Assembly: GCF_004022705.2 (NCBI RefSeq)
Contig: NZ_RZOY02000018.1
Location: 1-64,000, forward strand
Length of the DNA stretch: 64,000 bases
Reading direction: 5' to 3'
DNA from: Mesorhizobium sp. M2D.F.Ca.ET.226.01.1.1
GTDB lineage: Bacteria; Pseudomonadota; Alphaproteobacteria; Rhizobiales; Rhizobiaceae
The notes beneath the pieces are model-generated. The model did no database searches. It was not told the DNA's origin and saw only the letters and a program-made list of their open reading frames with translations. Below are positions 51,594-61,159 of the stretch, in pieces. Positions within the stretch are counted from its first letter, which is position 1, and every line of letters starts with the position of its first letter. Made by a program: the position numbers and the translations under genes.

Positions 51594-52850
51594 TCAGCGC
51601 CCCGTCCCGTAAAGCAATCCTCTCGGGTCGATCTGCGGCTTTCTGCCGGCGACGACATCGGCCAGGAACTGCCCGGAGCCGCAGGCCATGGTCCAGCCGA
51701 CATGGCCGTGGCCGGTGTCGAGGTAGAGGTTGCGGTATTTCGCCTGGCCGATCACCGGTACCGAATTCGGCATCATCGGCCGCAGGCCCGCCCACAGCAC
51801 CGCCTTCTTCTCGTCGAAAGCGCCGGGGAAAAGATCCTTGCCGGTTTCCAGGATGGTCCTGAAGTCGCGCGGCTTGAAGCTGCGGTCGAAGCCAGTGAAC
51901 TCGGCCGTCGAGGACATGCGCAGGCGATTACCGAGCCTCGAATAGCCGATCAGCCGGTCCTCGTCGGCGCCGCCCATGGTCGGCCCCTTGCTCTCATCCT
52001 CCAGCGGAATCGTCGCTGTGTAGCCCTTCACCGGATAGACCGGCAGGTCGATGCCGTAGCGGCGGCCAAGCAGGCCGCTTTCCGGCCCCATGGAGATGAC
52101 GACGGCGTCGTCGGTAACGGGACCGGCCGAGGTCATGACCGCGCGCACCCGATCGCCTTCGATGTCGAGGCCCTCGACCGTCGTGCCGAACAGGAACTTC
52201 ACGCCGAGTTTTTCGGCGGCATAGGCGGCAAGGTTGTCGGTGAACTGTTTGGAATCGCCGGTCTGGTCGATCGGCGAATAGATGCCGCCGGCGATCTTTT
52301 CCTTGACGCCGGCAAGGCCCGGCTCCAGCTCGACCAGGCGCTCCCGGCCGACGATCTCGATCGGCAGGCCGTGCTCTGCGAGATAGCGATAGTTGTCGGT
52401 GCCGGTGTCGAGGCTCTTCTGCGAGCGGAAGAAGTAGAGAATGCCCTTCTTGCGCTCGTCATAGTCGATGCCTGTCGCCTCCGACAGTTCATTGATGCAC
52501 GCGCGGGAATGGAGCGCCAATCTCAGCTTGATGTCGGTGTTGGCGCGCAGCCGCTTCACGGTGCATTCGCGCAGGAAGCGCAGGCTCCAGAGATAGAAAT
52601 AGGGGTCGAGGCGCAGCCTGACCTTGATGCCGAGATCGTGGTTCCACAGCGCGCGCAGGAAGGTTTTCAGCGCGGCGGGCGAAGCCCAGGCGGTGGCGTC
52701 GCCGGGCGACACCAGGCCGGCATTCGACTGGCTGGTGCCGCGCGCCGCCGCCTCGTGGCGCTCGATCACGGTCACCTCGTGACCGTCCTTGGCCAGATAG
52801 TAGGCGGCCGCCGTGCCAACCACGCCGGCGCCGAGAACCAGTATTTTCAT
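51594..52850 (-). CDS. dadA: D-amino acid dehydrogenase small subunit-like FAD oxidoreductase
   Basis: A 418-residue FAD enzyme of the DAO/DadA family that oxidises D-amino acids to 2-oxo acids with electrons passed to quinone. The dinucleotide motif is VLGAGVVGTAAAYYLA (5-20), followed by the Glu that binds FAD ribose in VIERHE. Family phrases are SQSNAGLVSPG, VYPVKGYTATIP and LDTGHGHVGWTMACGSG. Substrate range is not visible from sequence. Monocistronic. Confidence 0.85.
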   Translation of the reverse strand: MKILVLGAGVVGTAAAYYLAKDGHEVTVIERHEAAARGTSQSNAGLVSPGDATAWASPAALKTFLRALWNHDLGIKVRLRLDPYFYLWSLRFLRECTVKRLRANTDIKLRLALHSRACINELSEATGIDYDERKKGILYFFRSQKSLDTGTDNYRYLAEHGLPIEIVGRERLVELEPGLAGVKEKIAGGIYSPIDQTGDSKQFTDNLAAYAAEKLGVKFLFGTTVEGLDIEGDRVRAVMTSAGPVTDDAVVISMGPESGLLGRRYGIDLPVYPVKGYTATIPLEDESKGPTMGGADEDRLIGYSRLGNRLRMSSTAEFTGFDRSFKPRDFRTILETGKDLFPGAFDEKKAVLWAGLRPMMPNSVPVIGQAKYRNLYLDTGHGHVGWTMACGSGQFLADVVAGRKPQIDPRGLLYGTGR

Positions 52851-52952
52851 GCCGTCCCCTCAAGCATCATGGCGGCGGCGCGCCCGCGCGCAGCGCCGCA
52901 TGAGGCTCAATACCGCTTCTAAAAGCGCCGGACGAGTCCTTGGCCCAACAGA

Positions 52953-53951
52953 TCAGTTTCGAACGGAGTTCTTGGTCGTCAGGATACGTTCCCAGGCCAG
53001 CGCGTCGTTGACGATCAGGTCGAGATCGTCGCGCTGCGGCGTCCAGCCGAGCTCCTTGCGGGCAAGCTCGGAATTGGCGACCACGGCCGCGGCGTCGCCC
53101 GGCCGGCGGTCGCCCATGCGGACATCGAAATCATGGCCGAAGGCGCGGCGCACGCTGTCGATCACCTCCAGCACCGAATAGCCGTGGCTGTAACCGCAAT
53201 TGGCGACGAGGCTCGTGCCGCCGGCGCGCAGCCGCTGCAGCGCCAGCCGGTGCGCCGCCGCGAGATCGCTGACATGAATATAATCGCGCATGCAGGTGCC
53301 GTCCGGCGTCGGATAGTCAGTGCCGAAAACCTGCATGAAAGGGCGCTTGCCGAGCGCGGTCTCGCAGGCGACCTTGATGAGATGCGTGGCGCCGGGCGTC
53401 GACTGCCCGGTGCGGCCCTTCGGGTCGGCGCCGGCGACGTTGAAATAGCGCAGCGCCGTATAGCGGATGTCATGCGCCAGCGCGGCGTCGCGCAGCATCC
53501 ATTCGCTCATCAGCTTGGAGAGGCCATAGGGCGATTCCGGCGCCAGGCGCGCATCCTCGCGCACCGGCTCCAGCCCGGCGCCGCCATAGACGGCGGCGGT
53601 GGAGGAAAAGATGAAGTGCGGCACGCCTTCGCGGACCGCGGTTTCGATCAGCGTTCGGGTCTTGCAGGTGTTGTTTTCGTAGTAGCCGAGCGGGTCGGCG
53701 ACAGATTCCGGCACCACGATCGAGCCGGCGAAGTGGATGATGGCGTCGACCTTGTTTTCGCGGATGATTCGGCCGACCAGGTCACGGTCGGCGACGTCGC
53801 CGACAACGAGCTTTGCTTCCGGGGCCACCGCCCATTCGAAACCGGTGGAAAGCCGGTCGAGCACCATGACGCTCTCGCCGGCGTCCAAAAGCTCCCAAAC
53901 CATGTGGCTGCCGATATAACCGGCACCACCCGTCACCAAAACCGTCATCAT
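52953..53951 (-). CDS. galE: UDP-glucose 4-epimerase
   Basis: A 332-residue extended SDR interconverting UDP-glucose and UDP-galactose, needed for exopolysaccharide and LPS. The NAD motif is TGGAGYIGSH (8-17), SSTAAVYGG holds the catalytic Ser/Thr, and ESPYGLSKLMSEW the Tyr-x3-Lys. The phrase RYFNVAGADPKGRTGQ matches GalE. ATG codons at 53951 and 53948 are adjacent behind GAGGTAG. Confidence 0.9.
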   Translation of the reverse strand: MMTVLVTGGAGYIGSHMVWELLDAGESVMVLDRLSTGFEWAVAPEAKLVVGDVADRDLVGRIIRENKVDAIIHFAGSIVVPESVADPLGYYENNTCKTRTLIETAVREGVPHFIFSSTAAVYGGAGLEPVREDARLAPESPYGLSKLMSEWMLRDAALAHDIRYTALRYFNVAGADPKGRTGQSTPGATHLIKVACETALGKRPFMQVFGTDYPTPDGTCMRDYIHVSDLAAAHRLALQRLRAGGTSLVANCGYSHGYSVLEVIDSVRRAFGHDFDVRMGDRRPGDAAAVVANSELARKELGWTPQRDDLDLIVNDALAWERILTTKNSVRN

Positions 53952-54285
53952 CTACCTCGCTGATCAAGATTTATCGGAAACTGTCTCAACAGCCACCTTG
54001 CTGGAAACCCCGCCGCAAGCCTGTATTGTTTCATGCATGTCGTCCTCCCAAAACCGCTGCGCACTTTTGGGCGACATGCACTATCCTCCCCCCGTATGTT
54101 AAGTCCGTAACAGTTCCTCCCGCCCGAGGCATCGTACTGAAACAAAGCTCGTTCACACCCCGGGAAATAGGCCACGATCCGGCGTCGTTAGGAACAGGGC
54201 AAGGGCGTGGCATTTTGACCGGTTGGGTCCGGTGGACGCGGCATGGGGCAGTCACTATGATCCGGCTCAAAATTGGGAAGTCGAC
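53952..54285. other. Intergenic region between galE and hemA
   Basis: About 330 bases between divergent genes. It contains the palindromic repeat at 54034-54080. I found no FNR/FixK box (TTGAT-N4-ATCAA) and no other clear operator. The hemA promoter is presumably in 54085-54270; a TTGACC at 54215-54220 is a possible -35 but no good -10 follows. Confidence 0.5.
54034..54080 (-). repeat. 47-bp palindromic repeat, copy 2
   Basis: Same arms TGCATGTCG / CGACATGCA as the element at 10484-10530, in opposite orientation, differing at two positions by my alignment. Inner stem CCCAAAA / TTTTGGG is intact. Confidence 0.85.
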
Positions 54286-55563
54286 ATGAACTATCAGCGG
54301 TTCTTCGAAGATGCGATCGACCAGCTCCATGCCGAGCGTCGCTACCGCGTTTTCGCCGACCTCGAGCGCATCGTGGGCAAGTTTCCGCGCGCTATCTGGC
54401 GTTCCAACGGCCGCGCCCAGGAAATCACCGTCTGGTGTTCCAATGACTATCTCGGCATGGGCCAGAACGGCGATGTCATCGCCGCCTTTCAGAGCGCCGC
54501 CGGCAAGATGGGTTCGGGCGCCGGCGGTACCCGCAACATTTCCGGCACCTCGAACCCGCTGGTCGAGCTGGAGCATGAGCTCGCCGACCTGCACGACAAG
54601 GAAGCAGCGCTGGTCTTCACCTCCGGCTTCGTCTCCAACGAAGCCTCGATCTCGACCATTGCCCGGCTCCTGCCCAACTGCCTGGTGCTGTCGGACGAAC
54701 TAAACCACGCCTCGATGATCGAAGGCGTGCGCCGCTCGGGCGCGGAGAAGAAGATTTTCCGCCACAACGACGTCGCGCATCTGGAAAGCCTGCTGCAGGC
54801 GGCAGGGCGCGAGCGCGCCAAGCTGATCGTGTTCGAAAGCGTCTATTCGATGGACGGCGACATCGCGCCGATCAAGCAGATCGTCGAGCTCGCCGAGCGC
54901 TACAACGCCATGACCTATATCGACGAGGTCCATGCCGTGGGCATGTACGGACCGCGCGGCGGCGGCATCACCGAGCGCGAAGGCCTTGCCGACCGCATCG
55001 ACATCATCGAAGGCACCCTCGCCAAGGCCTTCGGCACGCTGGGCGGCTACATCACCGGCACGAGTGCCGTGATCGACGCCGTGCGCTCCTATGCGCCGGG
55101 CTTCATCTTCACCACCGCGCTGCCGCCAGCGATCGCGGCCGCCGCCACCACCTCGATCCGGCATCTCAAGCGTTCGCGGGCCGAGCGCGACGCGCAGCAG
55201 CGCCAGGCGGCGCGCACCAAGCAGGTGCTGGCCGCGGCCGGGCTGCCGGTGATGGAATCGGCCACCCACATCGTGCCGGTGCTGGTCGGCGACCCCGAGC
55301 TTTGCAAGATGGCGAGCGACCGCCTGCTCGGCGTGCACGGCATCTATATCCAGCCGATCAATTATCCAACGGTGCCGCGCGGCACCGAGCGGCTGCGCAT
55401 CACGCCGACGCCGTTCCACTCGGATGCGCTGATCGCCGAATTGCAGGATGCGCTGGTCGAGACCTGGGATGCGCTGGGCATTTCCTACGGTTCCGCCGGA
55501 CGGCCAGCCGTGGCGAAGAGCGACCGGATTGTTCCCCTCCTGGTGCCGAAGTCAGGCGGCTGA
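54286..55563 (+). CDS. hemA: 5-aminolevulinate synthase
   Basis: A 425-residue alpha-oxoamine synthase condensing glycine and succinyl-CoA to 5-aminolevulinate, the first haem precursor in alpha-proteobacteria. Lys247 in GTLAKAFGTLGGY binds PLP; the glycine-rich loop GSGAGGTRNISGT (77-89), ELNHASMIEG and YIDEVHAVGMYG are family hallmarks. The ATG at 54286 has GGGAAG ahead and the normal N-terminus (MNYQRFFEDAIDQLHAERRY); the frame extends to 54223. Confidence 0.96.
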   Translation: MNYQRFFEDAIDQLHAERRYRVFADLERIVGKFPRAIWRSNGRAQEITVWCSNDYLGMGQNGDVIAAFQSAAGKMGSGAGGTRNISGTSNPLVELEHELADLHDKEAALVFTSGFVSNEASISTIARLLPNCLVLSDELNHASMIEGVRRSGAEKKIFRHNDVAHLESLLQAAGRERAKLIVFESVYSMDGDIAPIKQIVELAERYNAMTYIDEVHAVGMYGPRGGGITEREGLADRIDIIEGTLAKAFGTLGGYITGTSAVIDAVRSYAPGFIFTTALPPAIAAAATTSIRHLKRSRAERDAQQRQAARTKQVLAAAGLPVMESATHIVPVLVGDPELCKMASDRLLGVHGIYIQPINYPTVPRGTERLRITPTPFHSDALIAELQDALVETWDALGISYGSAGRPAVAKSDRIVPLLVPKSGG

Positions 55564-55593
55564 AGCCCGTTTTAAACTCTACTTCGAAGGCCA

Positions 55594-55690
55594 TCTGACG
55601 CAGGTTTCTCCGCTTCCGGTGCCCACGGACCTGAATGTCCGCTGCGCTCCGGTTCTCGAAACCCGCGCCAGCTGACTCGTCGGAGCGAGT
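55594..55690. repeat. Imperfect inverted repeat after hemA
   Basis: The sequence has roughly symmetric arms (GCAGGTTTCTCCG...TCCGGTGC and GCGCTCCGGTTCTCGAAACCCGCGC) around a GGAC-CTGAAT-GTCC hairpin. It lies between the convergent hemA and aminotransferase genes and could act as a bidirectional terminator or be another dispersed rhizobial element. The pairing is imperfect and no U-tract follows. Confidence 0.4.
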
Positions 55691-55720
55691 TTCAATCCGG
55701 ACTTCGTCGACTGGGCTCGG

Positions 55721-56887
55721 CTACACCGTCTTGATCCATTTCGCCAGGCGACGCGCCGCTTCCTCGAGCTGATCGAGGCGGCGGTGGAAGCATAGCCTGA
55801 GGAAGGCTTCGCCGCCGGGGCCGAAGGCGGTGCCCGGCGCCAGGCCGACATTGGCGTTGTCGACGATGTCGAAGGCAGCAGTGCGGGAATCGGTGATGCC
55901 GTCGACCTTGAAGAACAGATAGAAAGCACCCTGCGGCACGGTGAAACGCGCCTTGCCGGTGGCACCCAATATATCGCAGACGAGGTCTCGGGCGGCATGC
56001 GCGCGCTCGACCTGGCTCGCGATGAAGGCGTCGCCTTCGTCGAGGGCGGCGACGGCGCCGCGCTGCATGAACTGCGCGACGCCAGAGGTCGAGTACTGGA
56101 TCAGGTTTTCGAACACCTGCTGCAAGGCCGGATGGGTCTTGATCCAGCCGACGCGCCATCCGGTCATCGCCCAATTCTTGGAAAAACTGTTGACGAAGAG
56201 GATGCGGTCTTCGGGCGAGGCAATGTCGAGGAAGGACGGCGCGCGGCCGCGCCCGTAGTGGAACAGCGAATAGATCTCGTCGGCGATGATCCACAGGCCT
56301 TTTGCGCGGGCAAGATCGAGGATCGCTTGAAGAGTCTCCCTGTCGGCGGTCCAGCCGGTCGGGTTTGACGGCGTGTTGATGAACAGCAGCTTCGTGCGCG
56401 GCGTGATCGCCGAGGCGATCTTGTCGACATCGCAGGACCAGCCATTGCCGGACTGGTCGAGCACGACCGGAACCGGCACGGCGCCCGCCACGCCGGCGGC
56501 GGCTGCGAAATTCGGCCAGGCCGGCGAAAGGTAGATCACCTCGTCGCCGCTGCCGGCAATGGCGTCGATGGCCAGTTGGATGGCGTGCATGCCGGAGCCG
56601 GTGACGATGAACTCCTCCTCGGCGAAGGTCTTGCCGAAATGCCTGGCGTAGTAGCGGGCAAGCGCCTGTCTGAGCGGGGGTATGCCCTTCTGCCAGGTGT
56701 AGAAGGTTTCGCCATCGGCCAAGCCTTTGGCGGCGGCATCGCTGATGAAGGAAGGCGTCGGCAGGTCGCCCTCGCCGGCCCAGAGCGGAATCAGGCCTTC
56801 ACGCAGGCGGCCGTGATTGACGACGGCGACAATGCCGCTCTCGGGCGCGGCCAAGGCCTCAGGGCGCAAGGTCTGGATCAGTGTCAT
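55721..56887 (-). CDS. Class I/II pyridoxal phosphate aminotransferase
   Basis: A 388-residue fold-type-I aminotransferase. Lys237 in VNSFSKNWAMTGWRVGW binds PLP; Asn175 in NTPSNPTGW and Asp203/Tyr206 in IADEIYS contact the cofactor. It is most like the aspartate/aromatic/alanine class I group. Neither substrate nor operon partner is shown; it converges with hemA. Confidence 0.87.
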   Translation of the reverse strand: MTLIQTLRPEALAAPESGIVAVVNHGRLREGLIPLWAGEGDLPTPSFISDAAAKGLADGETFYTWQKGIPPLRQALARYYARHFGKTFAEEEFIVTGSGMHAIQLAIDAIAGSGDEVIYLSPAWPNFAAAAGVAGAVPVPVVLDQSGNGWSCDVDKIASAITPRTKLLFINTPSNPTGWTADRETLQAILDLARAKGLWIIADEIYSLFHYGRGRAPSFLDIASPEDRILFVNSFSKNWAMTGWRVGWIKTHPALQQVFENLIQYSTSGVAQFMQRGAVAALDEGDAFIASQVERAHAARDLVCDILGATGKARFTVPQGAFYLFFKVDGITDSRTAAFDIVDNANVGLAPGTAFGPGGEAFLRLCFHRRLDQLEEAARRLAKWIKTV

Positions 56888-56944
56888 GCAAATTCCGTCC
56901 GGTTTTCCGCGACTGCTAGCCTCTTTTACGACAACCGCAAACAG

Positions 56945-56974
56945 AAAACCCCGGCCGCGAATGGCCGGGGTTTT
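56945..56974 (-). terminator. Intrinsic terminator after mscL
   Basis: A 12-bp perfect stem, AAAACCCCGGCC (56945-56956) with GGCCGGGGTTTT (56963-56974), loop of six. On the minus strand it is followed by CTGTTT and lies 24 bases beyond the mscL stop. The A/T ends allow function in both directions. Confidence 0.85.
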
Positions 56975-56997
56975 GCTCCAGAGAGGCTCGCGCCGCG

Positions 56998-57417
56998 TTA
57001 TCGCTTGGCAAGCAGGTCGCGGATTTCGGTCAGAAGCTGCACATCGGCCGGCGGCGGCGCGGCAGGAGCGGCAGGCTTCTCGCGCTCAAGCCGCTTGCGC
57101 AGATTGTTCACCGCCTTGACCATCAGGAAGATGATGAAGGCAAGGATCAGGAAGTTCAGCGCCACGGTAATGAAGTTGCCATAGGCAAAGACCGCCCCTT
57201 GCTTACGCGCATCGGCCAGATTGGTGGCAGTCACATTGTGCGACAAGCCAATGAAATAGTTGGAAAAGTCGACCCCTCCGAGCGCCCCGATGAAGGGCAT
57301 GATGATGTCGTTGACGAGTGAATCGACGATTTTTCCGAACGCGGCGCCGATGATGACGCCGACGGCCAAGTCCATCACATTGCCCTTGGAGATGAATTCC
57401 TGGAATTCTTTCAGCAT
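56998..57417 (-). CDS. mscL: Large-conductance mechanosensitive channel
   Basis: A 139-residue pentameric inner-membrane channel that opens under osmotic downshock. The N-terminal amphipathic segment and first helix (EFISKGNVMDLAVGVIIGAAFGK), periplasmic loop and second helix (FITVALNFLILAFIIFLMVK) are intact, followed by a cytoplasmic helix (VQLLTEIRDLLAKR). Length and sequence are standard. Confidence 0.96.
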   Translation of the reverse strand: MLKEFQEFISKGNVMDLAVGVIIGAAFGKIVDSLVNDIIMPFIGALGGVDFSNYFIGLSHNVTATNLADARKQGAVFAYGNFITVALNFLILAFIIFLMVKAVNNLRKRLEREKPAAPAAPPPADVQLLTEIRDLLAKR

Positions 57418-57649
57418 TCGTCCCTCCTTGCCGTGACCGGCCGCGCTGCCGCCTCATCCATCTCCTTCGGCGCCGGCCGGGCTCACAATAACAAAACCCC
57501 CCGGTTGCAAAACTGGAAAAACGGCCAGAGCACCGGTTTGTGTTTACGCAACGTCATCAAAGACATATGCGCCGAAAGCCGCGATGGACTTGGGCGCCAA
57601 GCTGTGATTGCGTCATGACGGCCGGAGGAGAAAAACGGCCAGGGAGGAA

Positions 57650-60600
57650 ATGCGGACCGTGCAAGGCTGGTTCGTCGTCATCATCGCGATCGCCTATGTG
57701 ACGCTGCTTTTCGCCATCGCCAGCGTCGGCGACCGGCGCGCCGCGGCGATCGGTTTCGGCCGGGCTCGGCCCTTCATCTACGCGCTCAGCCTCGCCATCT
57801 ACTGCACCTCCTGGACCTTCTTCGGCTCGGTCGGCCTCTCCTCCGAGCGCGGCCTTGAATTCCTTGGCATCTATACGGGACCGGTGCTGGTCTTCGTGTT
57901 CGGCTTCCCGCTGCTCAACCGCCTGGTCCGGTTGGCGAAAAGCGAGAAGATCACCTCGATCGCCGACCTTCTCGGCGCTCGCTACGGCAAGAGTTTTGCC
58001 GTTGCGGCCATCGCCACAATGATCGCGACGGTCGGCGCGGTACCCTATATGGCGCTGCAGCTCAAGGCGATCTCCGGCTCGGTCAGCCTGATGGTCGAAC
58101 ACTATACCGGCTCGCCGCCCTCTTTCGATCCATTCGTCAGCGACATTTCGCTCGTGGTGGCGATGCTGTTAGCACTGTTCGCGGTGCTGTTCGGCACTCG
58201 CCACGCCGACGCCACCGAGCACCAGGACGGGCTGGTGCTGGCGGTGGCGGTCGAGACCGTGGTCAAGCTCGCCGCGTTCATCGCCATCGGCCTGATGGTG
58301 ACGTTCCTGATCTTCGGCGGCCCCGGCGACATGTTCGCCAAGCTTGCCGCGAACGGTCAGGTGCGCCAGGCGATGAGCTACAACACCTCTTTGGCCACCT
58401 GGCTGGTGCTGACCGGCTTGAGCGGCTTTGCCATATTGATGCTGCCGCGGCAGTTCTACGTCACCATTGTCGAGAACCGCAGCGAGGCGGAGCTGCGCAC
58501 TGCGACCTGGGTGTTCCCGCTCTATCTGGTGGCGATCAACCTCTTCGTGCTGCCGATCGCCTTTGCCGGCCTGTCGCTGGTCGGCACAAGGACCAGCAGC
58601 GACCTTTACGTGCTGTCGCTGCCGCTGCTCAGCGGCCACGATCTGCTCGCCATGGCCGCCTTCATCGGCGGCCTGTCGGCCGCGACCGCCATGGTGATCG
58701 TTGAAAGCGTGGCGCTGTCGATCATGATCTCCAACGATCTCGTCATCCCGCTGTTCGTGCGCCGCGTGCTCAAGACCAGCACTTCGGAGAACGAGGACTG
58801 GTCGACGCTGATCCTCAACGTGCGACGCGCGTCGATCTTCATCATGCTGTTCATCGCTTTCCTCTACTACCGCGAGAGCACCAACAGCGCCCGGCTGTCA
58901 TCGATCGGACTGATGTCGTTTGCCGCGATCGCCCAATTCGCGCCGGCGTTGATCGGCGGCCTGATCTGGCGCCGCGCCAATGGCCGGGGCGCAGCCTTTG
59001 GCATGGTCGCCGGCATCGCTGTCTGGTGCTACACGCTGCTGCTCCCTTCACTCGCCGGTCTGGACTCTGACATCGTCGTCCACGGCCTGTTCGGCTTCGA
59101 GGCGCTGAGGCCGCAGGCGCTGTTCGGCACCGTCGGCGAGCCGCTGAACCATGGCGTTCTGTGGAGCCTTTCGGTCAACGCGCTGTTCTTCGTGCTGGGT
59201 TCTCTCTCGCGCGCGTCCCTGCCGCTGGAGCGCATCCAGGCGGCGATCTTCGTGCCGCGCGAGGCGAACCCCATGCCGAGCCTCAGACGCTTCCGCACCG
59301 CCGTCACCGTCAACGACCTCAAGGACACAATCTCGCGCTATCTCGGCGTCGAACGCACAGAGCGCTCCTTCCAGTCCTTCGAGAAGGACAATGCCGTTTC
59401 GCTCCACGGCAAGGAGCAAGCGAGCATGGACGTCATCCGCTTCTCCGAGCAATTGCTGGCAAGCGCGGTCGGCTCGTCCTCGGCGCGGCTGATCCTGTCG
59501 CTGCTTTTCCGCCGCAACGACCGCGATTCCAAGGATGCCTTCAAACTGCTCGACGACGCCACCGAAGCACTGCAGCACAATCGCGACTTGCTGCAGATCG
59601 CGCTCGACCAGATGGAGCAAGGCATCACCGTCTTCGACCGCGATTTCCGGCTGATCTGCTGGAACCGGCAATACCGGCTGCTGTTCGACCTGCCGGACGA
59701 GATGGGCCAGGTCGGCGTGTCGCTCGACCGGATCCTGCGCCATCTTGCCGAGCGCGGCGACATTCCCGCCGAACAGCGCGTGACGATGCTCAACCGGCTG
59801 ACCAGTTTCGCCGGCCCATGGCAGATGGAGCTGAAGACCAGCGGCCGCATCCTGGAGCTGCGATCCAACCCGATGCCGGACGGCGGCATCGTCGCCACCT
59901 ATGCCGACATTTCCGGCCGCGTCGAACAGGACCTGGCGCTGAAGCGGGCCAATGAATCGCTGGAACAGCGGGTCAAGACCCGCACCATCGAGCTCACCCG
60001 CGTCAACGAGGAACTGGCGCAGGCGCAGATGCTGGCCGAGGAGGCCAATCTCGGCAAGACGCGCTTCCTCGCCGCCGCCGGCCACGACATCCTGCAGCCG
60101 CTGAACGCCGCCCGGCTCTATTGCTCATCGCTGATCGAGAAGGCCGGCAAGGGACCGGCCGGGAAAGCCGCGGTCAACATCGAATCCTCGCTGGAATCGG
60201 TAGAGACCATCCTCGGCGCGGTGCTCGACATCTCGCGGCTCGACGCCGGCGCCATGAAGCCGGAAGATACCGCCTTCAGCCTCGGTGGGCTGCTCGGCCA
60301 GATCGGCAATGATTTTCGCCCGCTTGCCGCCGAAAAGAAGCTCGACCTTAAGATCATGCCGTCTTCCCTCGGCGTCATGACCGACCGCAATTTGTTGCGC
60401 CGGCTGATCCAGAACCTTGTTTCCAACGCGATCAAATACACGCGCCAGGGCCGCATCCTGGTGGGTGTGAGGCGGCGCGGCGAGCTGGCCGAGATCCAGG
60501 TGATCGACACCGGCATCGGCATTGCCGGCGACAAGCTCAACACGGTCTTCCACGAATTCACGCGGCTCGACGAAGGCGCGCGCGAGGCCGAGGGCCTTGG

Positions 60601-61144
60601 CCTCGGCCTTTCCATCGTCGACCGCATCGCGCGCGTGCTGCGGCTCGAGATCCGCATCTTCTCCAACCCCGGCAAAGGCACGCGCTTTTCGGTCCTCCTG
60701 CCGGTCGCGGCGGTCGCGGCGCCGCCGCGCGAGGCCGGCAAGGCGCCGGCGCGCTCCGCCTCGACGCTGGCCGGGCTCAATGTGCTGTGCATCGACAATG
60801 ACGCGCGGATCCTCGACGGCATGCGACTGCTGCTCGAAGGCTGGGGCTGCCGGGTCGAGACGGCTTCGGGCTCGGAGGACCTTTTGAAATCCGGCGCGCC
60901 AAGGCCCGATATTGTGCTTGCCGACTATCACCTCGACGGCGAAACCGGGCTCGAAGCCATCGACGCGCTGCGCGCCATCCATGGCCAGGATCTGGCTTGC
61001 GTTCTCGTCACCGCCGACCGCTCCAGCGAAGTCCGCACGGCCGCGGGCAGGCTCGACATCCCGGTTATCAACAAGCCGCTGAAGCCGGCCGTGCTGCGCT
61101 CGATGATGGCGCGGGTCAGGCCGCTGGCGCCGGCGGCGGAGTGA
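57650..61144 (+). CDS. Hybrid sensor histidine kinase with SLC5 (Na+/solute symporter-like) domain
   Basis: A 1164-residue membrane kinase. Residues 1 to about 560 carry some 12-13 hydrophobic segments of the SLC5/PutP type. A PAS domain at about 650-770 (GITVFDRDFRLICWNRQYR), a coiled coil, a HisKA domain with His812 (AAAGHDILQPLNAARLY) and a HATPase domain (NLVSNAIKYT; DTGIGIA; GLGLGLSIV) follow. The protein ends in a receiver domain with Asp1092 (LADYHLDGETG). The ATG at 57650 follows GGGAGGA. CbrA-like kinases with this front end may sense or transport nutrients. No response regulator gene adjoins, so it signals to a distant partner. Confidence 0.9.
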   Translation: MRTVQGWFVVIIAIAYVTLLFAIASVGDRRAAAIGFGRARPFIYALSLAIYCTSWTFFGSVGLSSERGLEFLGIYTGPVLVFVFGFPLLNRLVRLAKSEKITSIADLLGARYGKSFAVAAIATMIATVGAVPYMALQLKAISGSVSLMVEHYTGSPPSFDPFVSDISLVVAMLLALFAVLFGTRHADATEHQDGLVLAVAVETVVKLAAFIAIGLMVTFLIFGGPGDMFAKLAANGQVRQAMSYNTSLATWLVLTGLSGFAILMLPRQFYVTIVENRSEAELRTATWVFPLYLVAINLFVLPIAFAGLSLVGTRTSSDLYVLSLPLLSGHDLLAMAAFIGGLSAATAMVIVESVALSIMISNDLVIPLFVRRVLKTSTSENEDWSTLILNVRRASIFIMLFIAFLYYRESTNSARLSSIGLMSFAAIAQFAPALIGGLIWRRANGRGAAFGMVAGIAVWCYTLLLPSLAGLDSDIVVHGLFGFEALRPQALFGTVGEPLNHGVLWSLSVNALFFVLGSLSRASLPLERIQAAIFVPREANPMPSLRRFRTAVTVNDLKDTISRYLGVERTERSFQSFEKDNAVSLHGKEQASMDVIRFSEQLLASAVGSSSARLILSLLFRRNDRDSKDAFKLLDDATEALQHNRDLLQIALDQMEQGITVFDRDFRLICWNRQYRLLFDLPDEMGQVGVSLDRILRHLAERGDIPAEQRVTMLNRLTSFAGPWQMELKTSGRILELRSNPMPDGGIVATYADISGRVEQDLALKRANESLEQRVKTRTIELTRVNEELAQAQMLAEEANLGKTRFLAAAGHDILQPLNAARLYCSSLIEKAGKGPAGKAAVNIESSLESVETILGAVLDISRLDAGAMKPEDTAFSLGGLLGQIGNDFRPLAAEKKLDLKIMPSSLGVMTDRNLLRRLIQNLVSNAIKYTRQGRILVGVRRRGELAEIQVIDTGIGIAGDKLNTVFHEFTRLDEGAREAEGLGLGLSIVDRIARVLRLEIRIFSNPGKGTRFSVLLPVAAVAAPPREAGKAPARSASTLAGLNVLCIDNDARILDGMRLLLEGWGCRVETASGSEDLLKSGAPRPDIVLADYHLDGETGLEAIDALRAIHGQDLACVLVTADRSSEVRTAAGRLDIPVINKPLKPAVLRSMMARVRPLAPAAE

Positions 61145-61159
61145 TCCGAAAAGAACGAC

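Noticed and set aside
54081..54285. FNR/FixK box upstream of hemA
   Set aside because: Searched for TTGAT-N4-ATCAA and close variants; none seen.
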